Shown here one piece after another: positions 24,673-33,419 of a DNA stretch of 41,147 bases. Numbering within the stretch: position 1 is the first letter of the stretch; every line of letters starts with the position of its first letter. The DNA comes from Cohaesibacter celericrescens (lineage in GTDB: Bacteria > Pseudomonadota > Alphaproteobacteria > Rhizobiales > Cohaesibacteraceae). Below the pieces are notes generated by a model, which was given only the letters and a program-made list of their open reading frames with translations, had not been told where the DNA came from and ran no database searches. The stretch spans positions 1,344 to 42,490 of the forward strand of contig NZ_PKUQ01000018.1 of NCBI RefSeq assembly GCF_002866925.1, given 5' to 3'. Position numbers and translations under genes: made by a program.

Positions 24673-25796
24673 GTATTTTGTGTGAGGATACCTGCAAGAG
24701 CTGACAGGAATTGCCGATTTTCCTGTTCCACCCCAACAGAAACTCTCAGCCAATTTTCATACCCCGCTTGCTTCCAAGGCTTAACGATCACCCCTTCACA
24801 TATAAGTTTTTCTGCAATTTGCGTCGCAGGCTCCGATGTCGAGAAGAACAGAAAATTGCCAAGAGAGGGCAGAACAAAAAGGCCCAAGGCTTCGAGCCCT
24901 GTCAACAGCATCTGACGCTGCTCCACGATCTGTTGCAAAACCGGATAGATGGCAGCGGGATTTTGTAACGCTACGACAGCACCCGCTTGGGCCACGGAAT
25001 TTGCATTGAATGGCGTGCGAACCAAATCGAGCCCCAAACGCAGAGTGGAATTGTTGGTAAGGCCATAACCGATGCGCAAACCAGCCAGCCCATAGGCTTT
25101 GGAGAATGTGCGCAACACCAACAACGGTTTGTCATGGTGTTTCAGGCGCTCCGTTGCAGGGAGGTATGACTGGCCATCGCTCTGATAGGACGCAAATTCC
25201 AGATAGGCCTCGTCGATACATAAAACTGATTGCGGATGTTGAGCAGCTAGCACACGATCCAGCTCGTCTGCCGTCAACCAAAGGCCTGTCGGGTTCATCG
25301 GATTTGCAAAAATCGTCAGGCGTACGGGGCGGGAAACAGCCTTTACCAGTGCATCCACATCAATTTTGTTGTGATCAACAAGCCCGATGCGTGTGACATG
25401 AGCGCCCATCATGATGGCGTAATCTTCATGCAGCGGAAAGGACGGATAAAGTGTGACCACTTCGTCGCCGGACCGCAATATAGTGCGTGCTAGTATATTC
25501 AATAGATCCTCGGACCCATTGCCAAGGATCACTTGCTCCGCATCACAACCGCAGAATTCCGCGATAGATTTCGCGAGAGCACGGCCTTGCGGATCAGGAT
25601 AACGATAGGCGGTAGCAATCTCTTGATGCATGGCTTCTGCGATGACGTTCGGCATCTGATAGGGATTTTCGTTGGAAGCAAGTTTTGCTATTGGCTTGCC
25701 TGCTGCTTTTTCCGCCACATCCTGCAGCGACAAACCCGCATTGTATGGCTTGAGTGTGGTTAGTTCCGACCTTAGTATGAATTTTTGGGATGTCAT
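24669..25796 (-). CDS. HisC-like class I/II aminotransferase
   Basis: 375 residues from ATG 25796, preceded by AGAGG; an ATG five codons earlier is less likely. The PLP-fold landmarks are all present: KLASNENPYQMP (~34-45), GNGSEDLLNILART, the ANPMNPTGLW segment (~163-172), CIDEAYLEF with the PLP-ring Asp, and the Lys in LRTFSKAYGLAGLRIGYG (~224-241) that binds the cofactor. It closes with LRVSVGVEQEN. Similarity is to histidinol-phosphate aminotransferase, an enzyme family with many side-branch members acting on other substrates. It is placed in a catabolic regulon with a HisD-like gene and no other his genes, so a role in histidine synthesis is unlikely. It shares its divergent promoter region with the SDR gene. 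Confidence 0.85.
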   Translation of the reverse strand: MTSQKFILRSELTTLKPYNAGLSLQDVAEKAAGKPIAKLASNENPYQMPNVIAEAMHQEIATAYRYPDPQGRALAKSIAEFCGCDAEQVILGNGSEDLLNILARTILRSGDEVVTLYPSFPLHEDYAIMMGAHVTRIGLVDHNKIDVDALVKAVSRPVRLTIFANPMNPTGLWLTADELDRVLAAQHPQSVLCIDEAYLEFASYQSDGQSYLPATERLKHHDKPLLVLRTFSKAYGLAGLRIGYGLTNNSTLRLGLDLVRTPFNANSVAQAGAVVALQNPAAIYPVLQQIVEQRQMLLTGLEALGLFVLPSLGNFLFFSTSEPATQIAEKLICEGVIVKPWKQAGYENWLRVSVGVEQENRQFLSALAGILTQNT

Positions 25797-25842
25797 TAGA
25801 AGGCCTCTCATTGAAGTTTATCACCAATCCGTCTAGCATATT

Positions 25843-25850
25843 GTCTATAC
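25843..25850. promoter_or_regulatory. HutC-type operator site 2 (GTCTATAC)
   Basis: Fits GTNTANAC and lies in the ~100-base region between the divergent aminotransferase and SDR genes, 47 bases from the first start and 50 from the second. The following ATAATAATGCA resembles the ATAATGCA that follows site 3. Confidence 0.6.
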
Positions 25851-25899
25851 ATAATAATGCAATCGACAATATTTGTATTCATCACCGCCGGAGATAAAA

Positions 25900-26676
25900 A
25901 TGAACGACACCCTCCTTGAGCATCTGGGCAAACTGTTTTCCCTCTCAGGCCAGCGCGCCGTGGTTACCGGTGCCAGCCGTGGGATAGGCAAGGCGCTCGC
26001 TATTGGCTTGGCAAAGTCCGGGGCGGATTTGGTGATTACCGCACGCAATACAGAAAGCCTTGCTTCAACCGCAGATGCGATAAAGGCCATTGGACGCAAT
26101 GTGGACAGTATCGCCTGTGATCAACGCGACGTAGAGGCTATTCGAAACGCTCTTGGGGCCATTGGCCCTATTGATATTCTTGTCAATAATGCCGGGGTTG
26201 AGGATGTCTGCCCCGCCAAGGACATTGAAGAGGCACTTTGGGACAAGATTCTGGATACCAATTTGAAAGGCGCTTTCTTCACATCTCAAGCCGTGGCCAA
26301 ATCCATGGCGGAGAAAAAGCGCGGGTCAATTATCAATCTCGCCTCCCTCACCTCCTTTGTGGGGGTCCCGACGGCGGTGCCCTATGGCTCATCGAAATCC
26401 GGCATATCGGGCATGACTCGCGCACTCGCAACAGAATGGGCATCTGATGGTATTCGTGTCAACGCCATAGCGCCGGGTTACTTCCGAACTGAGATGACCG
26501 AGGGCTTCTATCAAAACGAAGAGTGGGCCGAGGGCATGCAGTCCAAAATTCCGTTAGGTCGTTTTGGACAACTTGACGATCTGATCGGTGCGGTATTGTT
26601 TCTTGCCTCGCCTGCCTCTAATTATGTCACAGGACAAATTTTAGGCATTGATGGTGGCTATTTGGCGGCTATTTGA
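25900..26676 (+). CDS. Short-chain dehydrogenase/reductase (SDR)
   Basis: 258 residues from ATG 25900, with GGAG 6 bases upstream. Classical SDR features: cofactor loop VVTGASRGIGKALA (~22-35), NNAGV (~95), the active-site Ser in INLASLTSFVGVPTAVPYGSSKSGI with Y-x3-K (~155-167), and a C-terminal GQILGIDGGYLAAI. It would oxidise or reduce an alcohol/ketone with NAD(P). As the first rightward gene of the HutC-type regulon it probably acts early in the pathway or interconverts enantiomers together with the zinc dehydrogenase. The substrate is unknown. Confidence 0.88.
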   Translation: MNDTLLEHLGKLFSLSGQRAVVTGASRGIGKALAIGLAKSGADLVITARNTESLASTADAIKAIGRNVDSIACDQRDVEAIRNALGAIGPIDILVNNAGVEDVCPAKDIEEALWDKILDTNLKGAFFTSQAVAKSMAEKKRGSIINLASLTSFVGVPTAVPYGSSKSGISGMTRALATEWASDGIRVNAIAPGYFRTEMTEGFYQNEEWAEGMQSKIPLGRFGQLDDLIGAVLFLASPASNYVTGQILGIDGGYLAAI

Positions 26677-26719
26677 GCATAGTGACGGCATCTGTAAGGT
26701 TCTGCAGCGTAGCGGAATA

Positions 26720-26727
26720 GTATATAC
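26720..26727. promoter_or_regulatory. HutC-type operator site 3 (GTATATAC)
   Basis: Fits GTNTANAC and is followed by ATAATGCA, as at site 2. It lies 78 bases before the ATPase gene, the first gene of the transporter/enzyme operon. Confidence 0.6.
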
Positions 26728-26804
26728 ATAATGCATCTTTAAAAGACTGCCCACCCGACCCAATGATCTATTTTGGTGTTGCCGATGAAGAACGAGGATA
26801 AGGC

Positions 26805-27935
26805 ATGAGTAGTATGCACCGGCAGACCAAAAGTGATGCCGATGACCGGATTGCGGTCAGCGCCCGTGACGTCACAATGGATTTCGGGGCAGACCTCCCT
26901 GCGGTTGATAATGCATCTTTTGATGTTGAGAAAGGCACATTTCTAACTATTCTTGGTCCCTCGGGTTCCGGCAAAACCACCTTGCTACGGATGATTGCCG
27001 GTTTTCAGCCACCAACCAGTGGCGTCATAACCATCGGCGGGAAACCAGTGGATGCTGCACCTCCGCATCGCCGTTCGGTTGGAATGGTGTTCCAGAAACT
27101 GGCCCTGTTTCCCCATATGACCGCGGCGGAGAATGTCGCCTTTCCCTTGAAAATGCGCAGGACCGATCCCTCTCTGATCCCCGACAAGGTCGAGCAATTT
27201 CTCAGTCTGGTGAAGCTGGACGGGTATGGCGAGCGTAGTCCACACGAATTGTCCGGCGGGCAGCAACAGCGCGTCGCTATTGCGCGGGCCTTGGTGTTTG
27301 AACCGGACCTGTTGTTGCTTGATGAGCCTCTGGCCGCTCTTGATCGCAAGTTGCGTGAAGAGATGCAGCTCGAATTTCGCCGCATCCAGAAAGAATTGGG
27401 TGTGACGACCATCAACGTGACACACGACCAACGTGAAGCTCTTGTGGTTTCGGATGATATCATCGTCATGAACAATGGCGTCATTCAGCAACAATCAAAA
27501 CCTGTTGGCCTCTATCGTTCGCCCAACAATCTGTTTGTTGCCAGCTTCATCGGTATATCCACATTTATCGACGGCGTGGCCAGTGCTGACGGGCTAAAGG
27601 TTGGCAACCAAGAGCTGCCCGGCCGCCATGCCCCTGATATCACAGCGGGGGCGTCAGTACGCGGAGCGATCCGTGCTGAACAAATCCGGCTCGTGGGAAG
27701 CGAGAGCGGCGCGGCTCTGGCTGACTGCGAAATACAATTAGCCGGATCTGTCGAAGATGTGATTTTTGAAGGCGAGAGGCTCATTTATGTTGTTGTCTCC
27801 ACCGCACTACCGGGAGTCAAATTCCAGATTTTCCATCATGATCCGCACGAGTTCGATCTTTTCGAGCCGGGCGTTGAAGTCCGCTTTGGCTGGAACGCGA
27901 AAGACATGAAAATTTTCCAACATGCTGCCCAATAA
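26805..27935 (+). CDS. ABC importer ATPase, polyamine/PotA type
   Basis: 376 residues. The ATPase domain covers ~15-250: Walker A GPSGSGKTT (~51-59), Q-loop FQKLALFPHMT, signature LSGGQQQRVAIARAL (~149-163), Walker B LLLLDEPLAALD and the switch His in NVTHDQ. A C-terminal TOBE region (~290-370) marks the CUT1/PotA/AfuC branch. It is cytosolic and powers the importer formed by the next three genes. The ATG has an AAGG site close by. This gene opens the long rightward operon behind operator site 3. Confidence 0.92.
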   Translation: MSSMHRQTKSDADDRIAVSARDVTMDFGADLPAVDNASFDVEKGTFLTILGPSGSGKTTLLRMIAGFQPPTSGVITIGGKPVDAAPPHRRSVGMVFQKLALFPHMTAAENVAFPLKMRRTDPSLIPDKVEQFLSLVKLDGYGERSPHELSGGQQQRVAIARALVFEPDLLLLDEPLAALDRKLREEMQLEFRRIQKELGVTTINVTHDQREALVVSDDIIVMNNGVIQQQSKPVGLYRSPNNLFVASFIGISTFIDGVASADGLKVGNQELPGRHAPDITAGASVRGAIRAEQIRLVGSESGAALADCEIQLAGSVEDVIFEGERLIYVVVSTALPGVKFQIFHHDPHEFDLFEPGVEVRFGWNAKDMKIFQHAAQ

Positions 27936-27986
27936 TAACAATATCAAAGCAGTGCCCAATCAAACCATCGACAGGAGAACAGACAC

Positions 27987-29093
27987 ATGGTGAATATCAA
28001 GAAAGGCCTATCCCGGCGCTCAATCTTGCGTGCTGGTGTCGCAGGAGGTAGCGTAGCGCTTCTAAGCACGATGCCAAGTGGGCGTCTTTTGGCTGCAGCG
28101 CCAGAAAAGCCAACCGAAATCATTGTCCGCGCCTGGGGCGGGGAATGGGTAGAGGCCCTCAAAGCAGGGGTATCCAATCCCTTCACCAAAATGACCGGCA
28201 TCGAAATACGCCATGATCTCACTGAAGACAATGAAATTCAGCCCAAGGTCTGGGCGGCCGTGGCACAAAAACGCGTTCCACCCATTCATGTCAACTGGGA
28301 CACCACCACCAACGCAACCAAATCTGCCTTGCGCGGTGTGACAGAGGATCTTACGGGCCTGGCCAATCTGGCCAATACAACCGATCTCGCCAAGCCGGTG
28401 GGCATGGATGGCTACCCTATCGTTAACACCTATGGCTATGTCTATGTGTTGGCCTATCGTCCAGAAGCATTCCCTGACGGCCCACCAAAGAGCTGGAAAG
28501 ACCTACTTGATCCCAAATTCAAGGGCCGCATCGCGCTCTATAATGACGGCATTGGCTTCCATTTCCCTGCTCAGGTTGCTGGCGGCGGATCCCTTGATGG
28601 CATTCCTGACGATATGGCCGCATGTTGGGACTTTGTCGAACAAATGAAGGCTCAAGAGCCCCTGCTCGGTGAAGACCCCGATTTCACCACTTGGTTCCAG
28701 AATGGCGAGATCGATGCAGCTTGCACCATCTCAACCAACGCGCTGGCGGCCAAGAAAAATGGCGTCGAAATCGCTTGGACTGTTCCCGAAGAAGGCTGCA
28801 AGTTCGACACTGACGGCTTGTGGATCCCTAAAGGCCTGCCAGAGAATGAGCTATACTGGGCCAAGCAATATATCAACTTCGCCATCTCCAAGGATGCACA
28901 GCAGATCTGGTGCAACGGCCTTGGCCTACCCGGTGTGGTTCCAGGCCTGACGCCTCCTGCAAATCTGGTGGGCGATCCCTCCTATCCGACCAAACCAGAA
29001 GATTTCGAGCATCTCATCCGTGTCTCGAATAAGGTTCAGGTCGAGAATGAAAGTGACTGGTTCTCCAAATTCAAGGAAATCATGCAGGGCTAA
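27987..29093 (+). CDS. PotD-type periplasmic binding protein with Tat signal
   Basis: 368 residues. The N-terminus reads LSRRSILRAGVAGGSVALLS, a twin-arginine motif plus hydrophobic core, with cleavage around residues 35-37 (LLAAAPEK). It should therefore be exported folded by the Tat system. The body has the spermidine/putrescine-type SBP plan: IIVRAWGGEWVEAL at the start of the mature protein, YGYVYVLAYRPEAFPDGPPKSWKDLLDPKFKGRIALYND and a late FAISKDAQQIWCNGLGLPGVV. Members of this family bind polyamines, aminoethylphosphonate, opines and other small amines or acids, so the family does not identify the ligand. A 12-bp hairpin follows the gene. Confidence 0.88.
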   Translation: MVNIKKGLSRRSILRAGVAGGSVALLSTMPSGRLLAAAPEKPTEIIVRAWGGEWVEALKAGVSNPFTKMTGIEIRHDLTEDNEIQPKVWAAVAQKRVPPIHVNWDTTTNATKSALRGVTEDLTGLANLANTTDLAKPVGMDGYPIVNTYGYVYVLAYRPEAFPDGPPKSWKDLLDPKFKGRIALYNDGIGFHFPAQVAGGGSLDGIPDDMAACWDFVEQMKAQEPLLGEDPDFTTWFQNGEIDAACTISTNALAAKKNGVEIAWTVPEEGCKFDTDGLWIPKGLPENELYWAKQYINFAISKDAQQIWCNGLGLPGVVPGLTPPANLVGDPSYPTKPEDFEHLIRVSNKVQVENESDWFSKFKEIMQG

Positions 29094-29098
29094 TATTT

Positions 29099-29133
29099 TG
29101 CCGGATACGCGGCTAAGTACTGCGTATCCGGCA
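29099..29133 (+). terminator. Strong hairpin between binding-protein and permease genes
   Basis: TGCCGGATACGC pairs perfectly with the 12 bases at 29122-29133 around an 11-base loop, beginning five bases after the binding-protein stop. There is no T-run. It is a likely 3'-protecting stem or partial terminator. Confidence 0.75.
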
Positions 29134-29257
29134 CCGCCTATTGCCCAAACCTGACCCCAGCGATAGCGGCCTAATACTAGATAATCCCCCATTCGCTGGG
29201 TTTTTGACCCAAACATGCCCGCACATGCATGCTTCCCGCGGGGAGAGAAGACCCAGA

Positions 29258-30214
29258 ATGAACAATCCAACCGTCAACAAAACCCGTTTTCGTTATCCAA
29301 TGCGTTGGCGGATAATGGACAGTCTTGAGACAGGCACCAGCTTGCTCTGGCCCAAATCCATGAGCCGATATACCGGATGGTTATTGCTGTCTCCGGCGCT
29401 GTTACTGGTGGGTATTCTGGTAATCGGGCTTGTTCAGATTGCAGACAGCTCTATGCGGACGCTCGATACCTCAACATATTTGTTCTCTGAGACCTATTCT
29501 GGTGAGAATTATGCAACCATCATTGAGAGCGCGACCTATGCCAAAGTGATCTGGCGTTCTCTGCTTGGCGCTTTTCTGACCGTGGTTTTCACATTGTTGC
29601 TCGCCTTCCCCTATTCCTACATTCTGGTTCGCACCCGCTCTGCCCTGACCCGCAAAACCCTTCTGGTTATTTTGTTCCTTCCCTTTTTCATCGGTCAGGT
29701 GGTGCGGGCCTATGGCTGGCTCATCATCCTTGGCAACTCGGGCGCAGTAAATGAGGTTCTCGGTCTTGTCGGCATCGCACCGATGCGGCTTCTGTTCAAT
29801 TTCCCGGCCGTCATTTTCGGTTTGGTGCAATATATGCTGCCCTTTGCTGTTCTGTTGCTCGCCCCTGCGTTGACAGCCATTCCACAAGAAATAGAAACCG
29901 CAGCTGGCTCTCTTGGCGCCAACTGGAGGCAGACGCTTTGGCATGTCATTTTGCCTATGGCCAAGCCCGGACTGATTGGTGCTGGGCTGGTGGTGGCCAC
30001 CTTGTCACTGACTGATTTTGCCATGCCGGCAATGCTTGGTGGTGGTTCGCAAGATTTCATCGCCAACGCCATTTATGATCAATTCTTCCGGACCTCCAAT
30101 CAAGGCCTGGGTGCCGCACTGGCGCTTGTTCTGGTTGGTATCGGGTCAATAATGGTCGGAATTGTCTTTATGATCTTTGGCGCAGGCACGCTCGGCATGG
30201 GAGCAAAAAAATGA
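29258..30214 (+). CDS. ABC importer permease, PotB type
   Basis: 318 residues from ATG 29258, with GGGAG about 12 bases upstream. A 39-codon extension upstream is non-hydrophobic and crosses the spacer, so it was not used. A long basic N-terminus is followed by six membrane segments starting near residue 38 (WLLLSPALLLVGILVIG). The EAA loop is ETAAGSLGANWRQTLWHVILPMAKPG. It overlaps the next permease gene by four bases. Confidence 0.9.
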   Translation: MNNPTVNKTRFRYPMRWRIMDSLETGTSLLWPKSMSRYTGWLLLSPALLLVGILVIGLVQIADSSMRTLDTSTYLFSETYSGENYATIIESATYAKVIWRSLLGAFLTVVFTLLLAFPYSYILVRTRSALTRKTLLVILFLPFFIGQVVRAYGWLIILGNSGAVNEVLGLVGIAPMRLLFNFPAVIFGLVQYMLPFAVLLLAPALTAIPQEIETAAGSLGANWRQTLWHVILPMAKPGLIGAGLVVATLSLTDFAMPAMLGGGSQDFIANAIYDQFFRTSNQGLGAALALVLVGIGSIMVGIVFMIFGAGTLGMGAKK

Positions 30215-31008
30215 CGAGTCCATCGCAAAAGGTCATTTTCTGGTCGCTGGTTATGATTAGCGTCATTACGCTGTCATTGCCAACCATCATCGTCATTGGT
30301 GCGTCTGTGACATCTGGCAATATCATTGCCTTTCCGCCCGAAGGCTTTTCACTCAAGTGGTATGAGAAAATTGCCATGGCGCGAGATCTGCGCCTTGCCC
30401 TATGGCGTTCGCTCATCGTCTCCACGGTCTGTGTCGCCGTTTCACTGCCAATCGGCACCTTGGCAGGTATCGCGCTGACACGCTACCGACTGCGGTTCAT
30501 CAATCTGATCAACATCTATTTGCTGCTGCCTTTCACTGTACCGCTAATTGGCTCCGGCATCGGCATGATGCTGGTATTTGGTGAATGGGGCATTCTTGGC
30601 AATGTTTGGCCAGTCGGTGTGGCTTGCGCGGTGATCAACCTACCCTTCATTATCTGGTCGGTGTCTTCCTCGGCTGCGGTTCTGGACAGGGATCTGGAAC
30701 TGGCAGCGGAAAATTGTGGTGCCGGACGGATTGAGACCTTCTGGTATGTCACCCTGCCTGCCGTTATGCCCGGCGTTATCACCGGCGGGCTTTTGATGTT
30801 CGTGCTGGCAATGACCGAATTCCTCGTCAGCCTACTGCTGACCGATGCGCGCACAGTGACCCTGCCCGTGCAGATCTACAATAATATCCGCTCCATTATC
30901 ACACCTGACCTTGCGGCGATCTCTGTTGTTTTCGTCCTGATCGCGCTTTTGGCAGTGTGGTTGCTCGACAAGATTGTAGGGCTGGAGATTTTCCTCAAAT
31001 CAAAGTGA
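30211..31008 (+). CDS. ABC importer permease, PotC type
   Basis: 265 residues with six membrane segments. The FPPEGFSLKWYEKIA segment in the first periplasmic loop and the EAA loop LAAENCGAGRIETFWYVTLPAVMPGV are typical of PotC-like permeases. It completes the importer with the preceding ATPase, binding protein and PotB-type permease. The HisD-like gene follows after 62 bases. Confidence 0.9.
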   Translation: MTSPSQKVIFWSLVMISVITLSLPTIIVIGASVTSGNIIAFPPEGFSLKWYEKIAMARDLRLALWRSLIVSTVCVAVSLPIGTLAGIALTRYRLRFINLINIYLLLPFTVPLIGSGIGMMLVFGEWGILGNVWPVGVACAVINLPFIIWSVSSSAAVLDRDLELAAENCGAGRIETFWYVTLPAVMPGVITGGLLMFVLAMTEFLVSLLLTDARTVTLPVQIYNNIRSIITPDLAAISVVFVLIALLAVWLLDKIVGLEIFLKSK

Positions 31009-31070
31009 AGACGCTTTACGCCAATAGATGATGTGGACCAGCAGCCAAATCATATAGAAAGGAATGCCCG

Positions 31071-32396
31071 ATGACTGAAGTAACCTACAAGGTTCTGGCC
31101 GATCTGTCGCCAGAAGAGCGCAAAGAGCTGGTGAAGCGGTCCGAAACGGACCTTTCTTTCTTTCTAGAAAAAGTTCAGCCAATTATTGATGCCGTCAAGA
31201 CCGAGGGCGACGCTGCGCTCGTGCGCTTTGGTACAGAACTCGACAAGGCGCAAGGCCTGACTGTCGACAATCTAAAAGCATCCGAGGAAGAATTCGAAGA
31301 AGCCTTCAATCTGGTTGAGGAAGAGGTAATCAACGCCATTCGGTATGGCATTGAGAATATCCGCAGCTTCCATGAGGAACAAGCTCCAGAACCCATGTGG
31401 CTGAAAGAAGTGCGCCCCGGTGCCTTTGCCGGAGATCGTTTCACCCCGATAAACTCGGTTGCACTCTATGTACCGCGTGGCAAAGGCTCATTTCCGTCTG
31501 TCACCATGATGACGACCACACCGGCGGTTGTTGCCAAAGTGCCTAATATTGCCATTTTCACACCTCCGGGACCGGATGGGAAAGTGGATGCAGCCACATT
31601 GGTGGCGGCTCGTCTTGCAGGCGTGGATACCGTTTATAAAGTTGGCGGCGCACAGGCCGTGGCCGCTGCCGCTTTTGGCACGGAAACCATCATGCCTGCC
31701 AAAAAGATTGTTGGCCCGGGTAGCCCTTGGGTCGTTGCAGCAAAACGCCTGCTGGCTGGTGTGATTGACCCGGGTTTGCCTGCCGGTCCGTCTGAAGTGG
31801 TCATTCTCGCAGACGACACGGTTGATGGTGGTCTGGCCGCAATGGATCTACTGATCGAAGCCGAGCATGGTCCCGACAGTTCCGCGTGGCTCATCACCTC
31901 ATCCGAGCGCGTTGCCAAAGAAGCCCTTGCAGCCCTGCCCAAGCACTGGGCCAACATGACCGAGCAACGCGTGGAATTTTCCAAAGCTGTTCTAACCGGT
32001 TCTTCGGGCGGCATTGTTTTGGCGCGCGATATGGATGATGCCTGTGCTTTGGTCAACGAGTATGCTCCGGAGCATCTGGAAATTCTCTCCACTAAAGCAT
32101 TTGAATATCTCGGCATGATCACCGAAGCATCCGAAATCCTGATGGGCACCCACACGCCGGTTACCATTGCCAACTTTGCGCTTGGTCCCAATGCCGTGTT
32201 GCCAACGTCAATGGGTGCCAACACATGGGGGCCCTTGTCGGTCAGCGATTTTGTGCGCCGTAGTTCTATTGGCTACGTCACACCAAAGGGCTATCCGGAA
32301 CTCGCGGCCAACGCCAAGATCCTTGCCGATTACGAAGGCTTTTCCTCTCACGCCAACGCTGTCAGCGAGCTGCGCGAGCAATATCTCAAGGATTGA
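31071..32396 (+). CDS. HisD-like dehydrogenase, catabolic paralogue with altered active site
   Basis: 441 residues, full length for histidinol dehydrogenase. AAAGGA lies just upstream. Conserved parts include VGGAQAVAAAAFGTE, GPGSPWV, GLPAGPSEVVILAD, the general base pair Glu334-His335 (APEHL) and the zinc-ligand His266 (AEHGPDS) and His427 (SSHANAV). Aligned with E. coli HisD, however, ligand Gln259 is Glu263 here, ligand Asp360 is Asn368 (IANFALG) and His367 is Ala375 (PNAVLPT). This suggests a four-electron alcohol-to-acid oxidation on a substrate other than histidinol. Sulfopropanediol 3-dehydrogenase (HpsN) is a known HisD-family enzyme of this kind and is one candidate, but I cannot confirm it. 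It is co-transcribed with an importer, a zinc dehydrogenase and a kinase, which also speaks against a biosynthetic role. Confidence 0.85.
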   Translation: MTEVTYKVLADLSPEERKELVKRSETDLSFFLEKVQPIIDAVKTEGDAALVRFGTELDKAQGLTVDNLKASEEEFEEAFNLVEEEVINAIRYGIENIRSFHEEQAPEPMWLKEVRPGAFAGDRFTPINSVALYVPRGKGSFPSVTMMTTTPAVVAKVPNIAIFTPPGPDGKVDAATLVAARLAGVDTVYKVGGAQAVAAAAFGTETIMPAKKIVGPGSPWVVAAKRLLAGVIDPGLPAGPSEVVILADDTVDGGLAAMDLLIEAEHGPDSSAWLITSSERVAKEALAALPKHWANMTEQRVEFSKAVLTGSSGGIVLARDMDDACALVNEYAPEHLEILSTKAFEYLGMITEASEILMGTHTPVTIANFALGPNAVLPTSMGANTWGPLSVSDFVRRSSIGYVTPKGYPELAANAKILADYEGFSSHANAVSELREQYLKD

Positions 32397-32410
32397 GGGA
32401 TCAAAGCACC

Positions 32411-33409
32411 ATGAAAGCAGTGCGCTTGTTTGGGGTGAAGGATTTGCGGGTCGAGGACATCGGCCCGCCTGCCCCTCCATTGGAAAATGAAGTGACGCTT
32501 GATGTGACCTATGCGGGAATATGCGGTTCGGATTTGCATAATTTCAGCACGGGTGAATGGATTACACGCGCGCCATCGGTCGCCGGGCATGAATTCACCG
32601 GTGTGATTTCATCCATCGGCGCTAAAGTTTCCCATGTCTGCGTTGGGGATCGGGTAATCGTCGACAGTCGGCACATCTGCGGACACTGCCGCAATTGCCG
32701 TGACGACCTCGGGCAAGTCTGCGAAAATCTTGGCTTCATAGGTGAAATCATTGACGGCGGATTTGCGCAAGCCGTGACCCTTCCGGCGCGCAATGTGATC
32801 AAAGCCCCTGCGAATGTTGCCGATCGCCATCTTGCGCTTGCCGAACCGCTGGCCGTTGCGCTGCATGTCCTCAATAAACTCAATATCCCCGAGGGTACTG
32901 AAATTCTCATTGCTGGCTGTGGTCCCATTGGCGGCCTTGTGGCCCTACTTGCGGCGCAGGACGGGCACAAAGTTGCTGTGATTGATCGCAATGAACCGCG
33001 CGCCAATACAGTCGCTGAAATGACAGGCGGACGGATCCTAGATTTGTCTCAAGACTGGGGCTGCCAAGCGCCACGTTATGCGGTTGACGCAACAGGCTCT
33101 CCCCATGTGATCGGGCAGTTGATCGAGAAGCTTGCCGCCGGTGGTGCTGTCGGGCTGGTTGGTATTGGCCATGGGACACTTGATCTCAATCCGGTCACGC
33201 TGGTTGAGAAGGAAATTTCTCTTGTTGGCTGCCACGCCTATGGCGGCGAGCTGCAAACAATTGCAGACTTGTTGCCAAGCCTGTCGCCACATCTTGATCA
33301 GGTGATCTCTGAACCGATTTCACTTGATGCGATCCCCGACGCCTATCTGCGCCATCTCGCAGGCGATGTGACCAGCCTTAAGACCATAATCAACTGTCAG
33401 GAAGGCTAA
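32411..33409 (+). CDS. Zinc-dependent alcohol dehydrogenase (MDR family)
   Basis: 332 residues from ATG 32411, with GAGGGA about 10 bases upstream overlapping the HisD-like stop region. A TTG six codons earlier is less likely. Catalytic zinc residues are visible: Cys in AGICGSDLHNF, and His-Glu in VAGHEFTG. The four structural-zinc Cys are present in CGHCRNCRDDLGQVC. The Rossmann loop is AGCGPIGGLVALLA. It belongs to the threonine/sorbitol/butanediol dehydrogenase group, which oxidises secondary alcohols with NAD. Together with the SDR and the HisD-like enzyme it gives the cluster three alcohol-oxidising activities. The actual substrate is unknown. Confidence 0.9.
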   Translation: MKAVRLFGVKDLRVEDIGPPAPPLENEVTLDVTYAGICGSDLHNFSTGEWITRAPSVAGHEFTGVISSIGAKVSHVCVGDRVIVDSRHICGHCRNCRDDLGQVCENLGFIGEIIDGGFAQAVTLPARNVIKAPANVADRHLALAEPLAVALHVLNKLNIPEGTEILIAGCGPIGGLVALLAAQDGHKVAVIDRNEPRANTVAEMTGGRILDLSQDWGCQAPRYAVDATGSPHVIGQLIEKLAAGGAVGLVGIGHGTLDLNPVTLVEKEISLVGCHAYGGELQTIADLLPSLSPHLDQVISEPISLDAIPDAYLRHLAGDVTSLKTIINCQEG

Positions 33410-33419
33410 TCAGACTGCC

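Noticed and set aside
24669..32396. HisC- and HisD-like genes as part of histidine biosynthesis
   Set aside because: No other his genes are nearby, they sit in a regulon with an importer and degradative enzymes, and the HisD-like protein lacks canonical residues.
25900..33409. Firm naming of the SDR, HisD-like and ADH genes as hpsO, hpsN and hpsP
   Set aside because: Family membership fits, but the sulfonate-cleaving enzymes and sulfite exporter are missing and no diagnostic residue could be verified.
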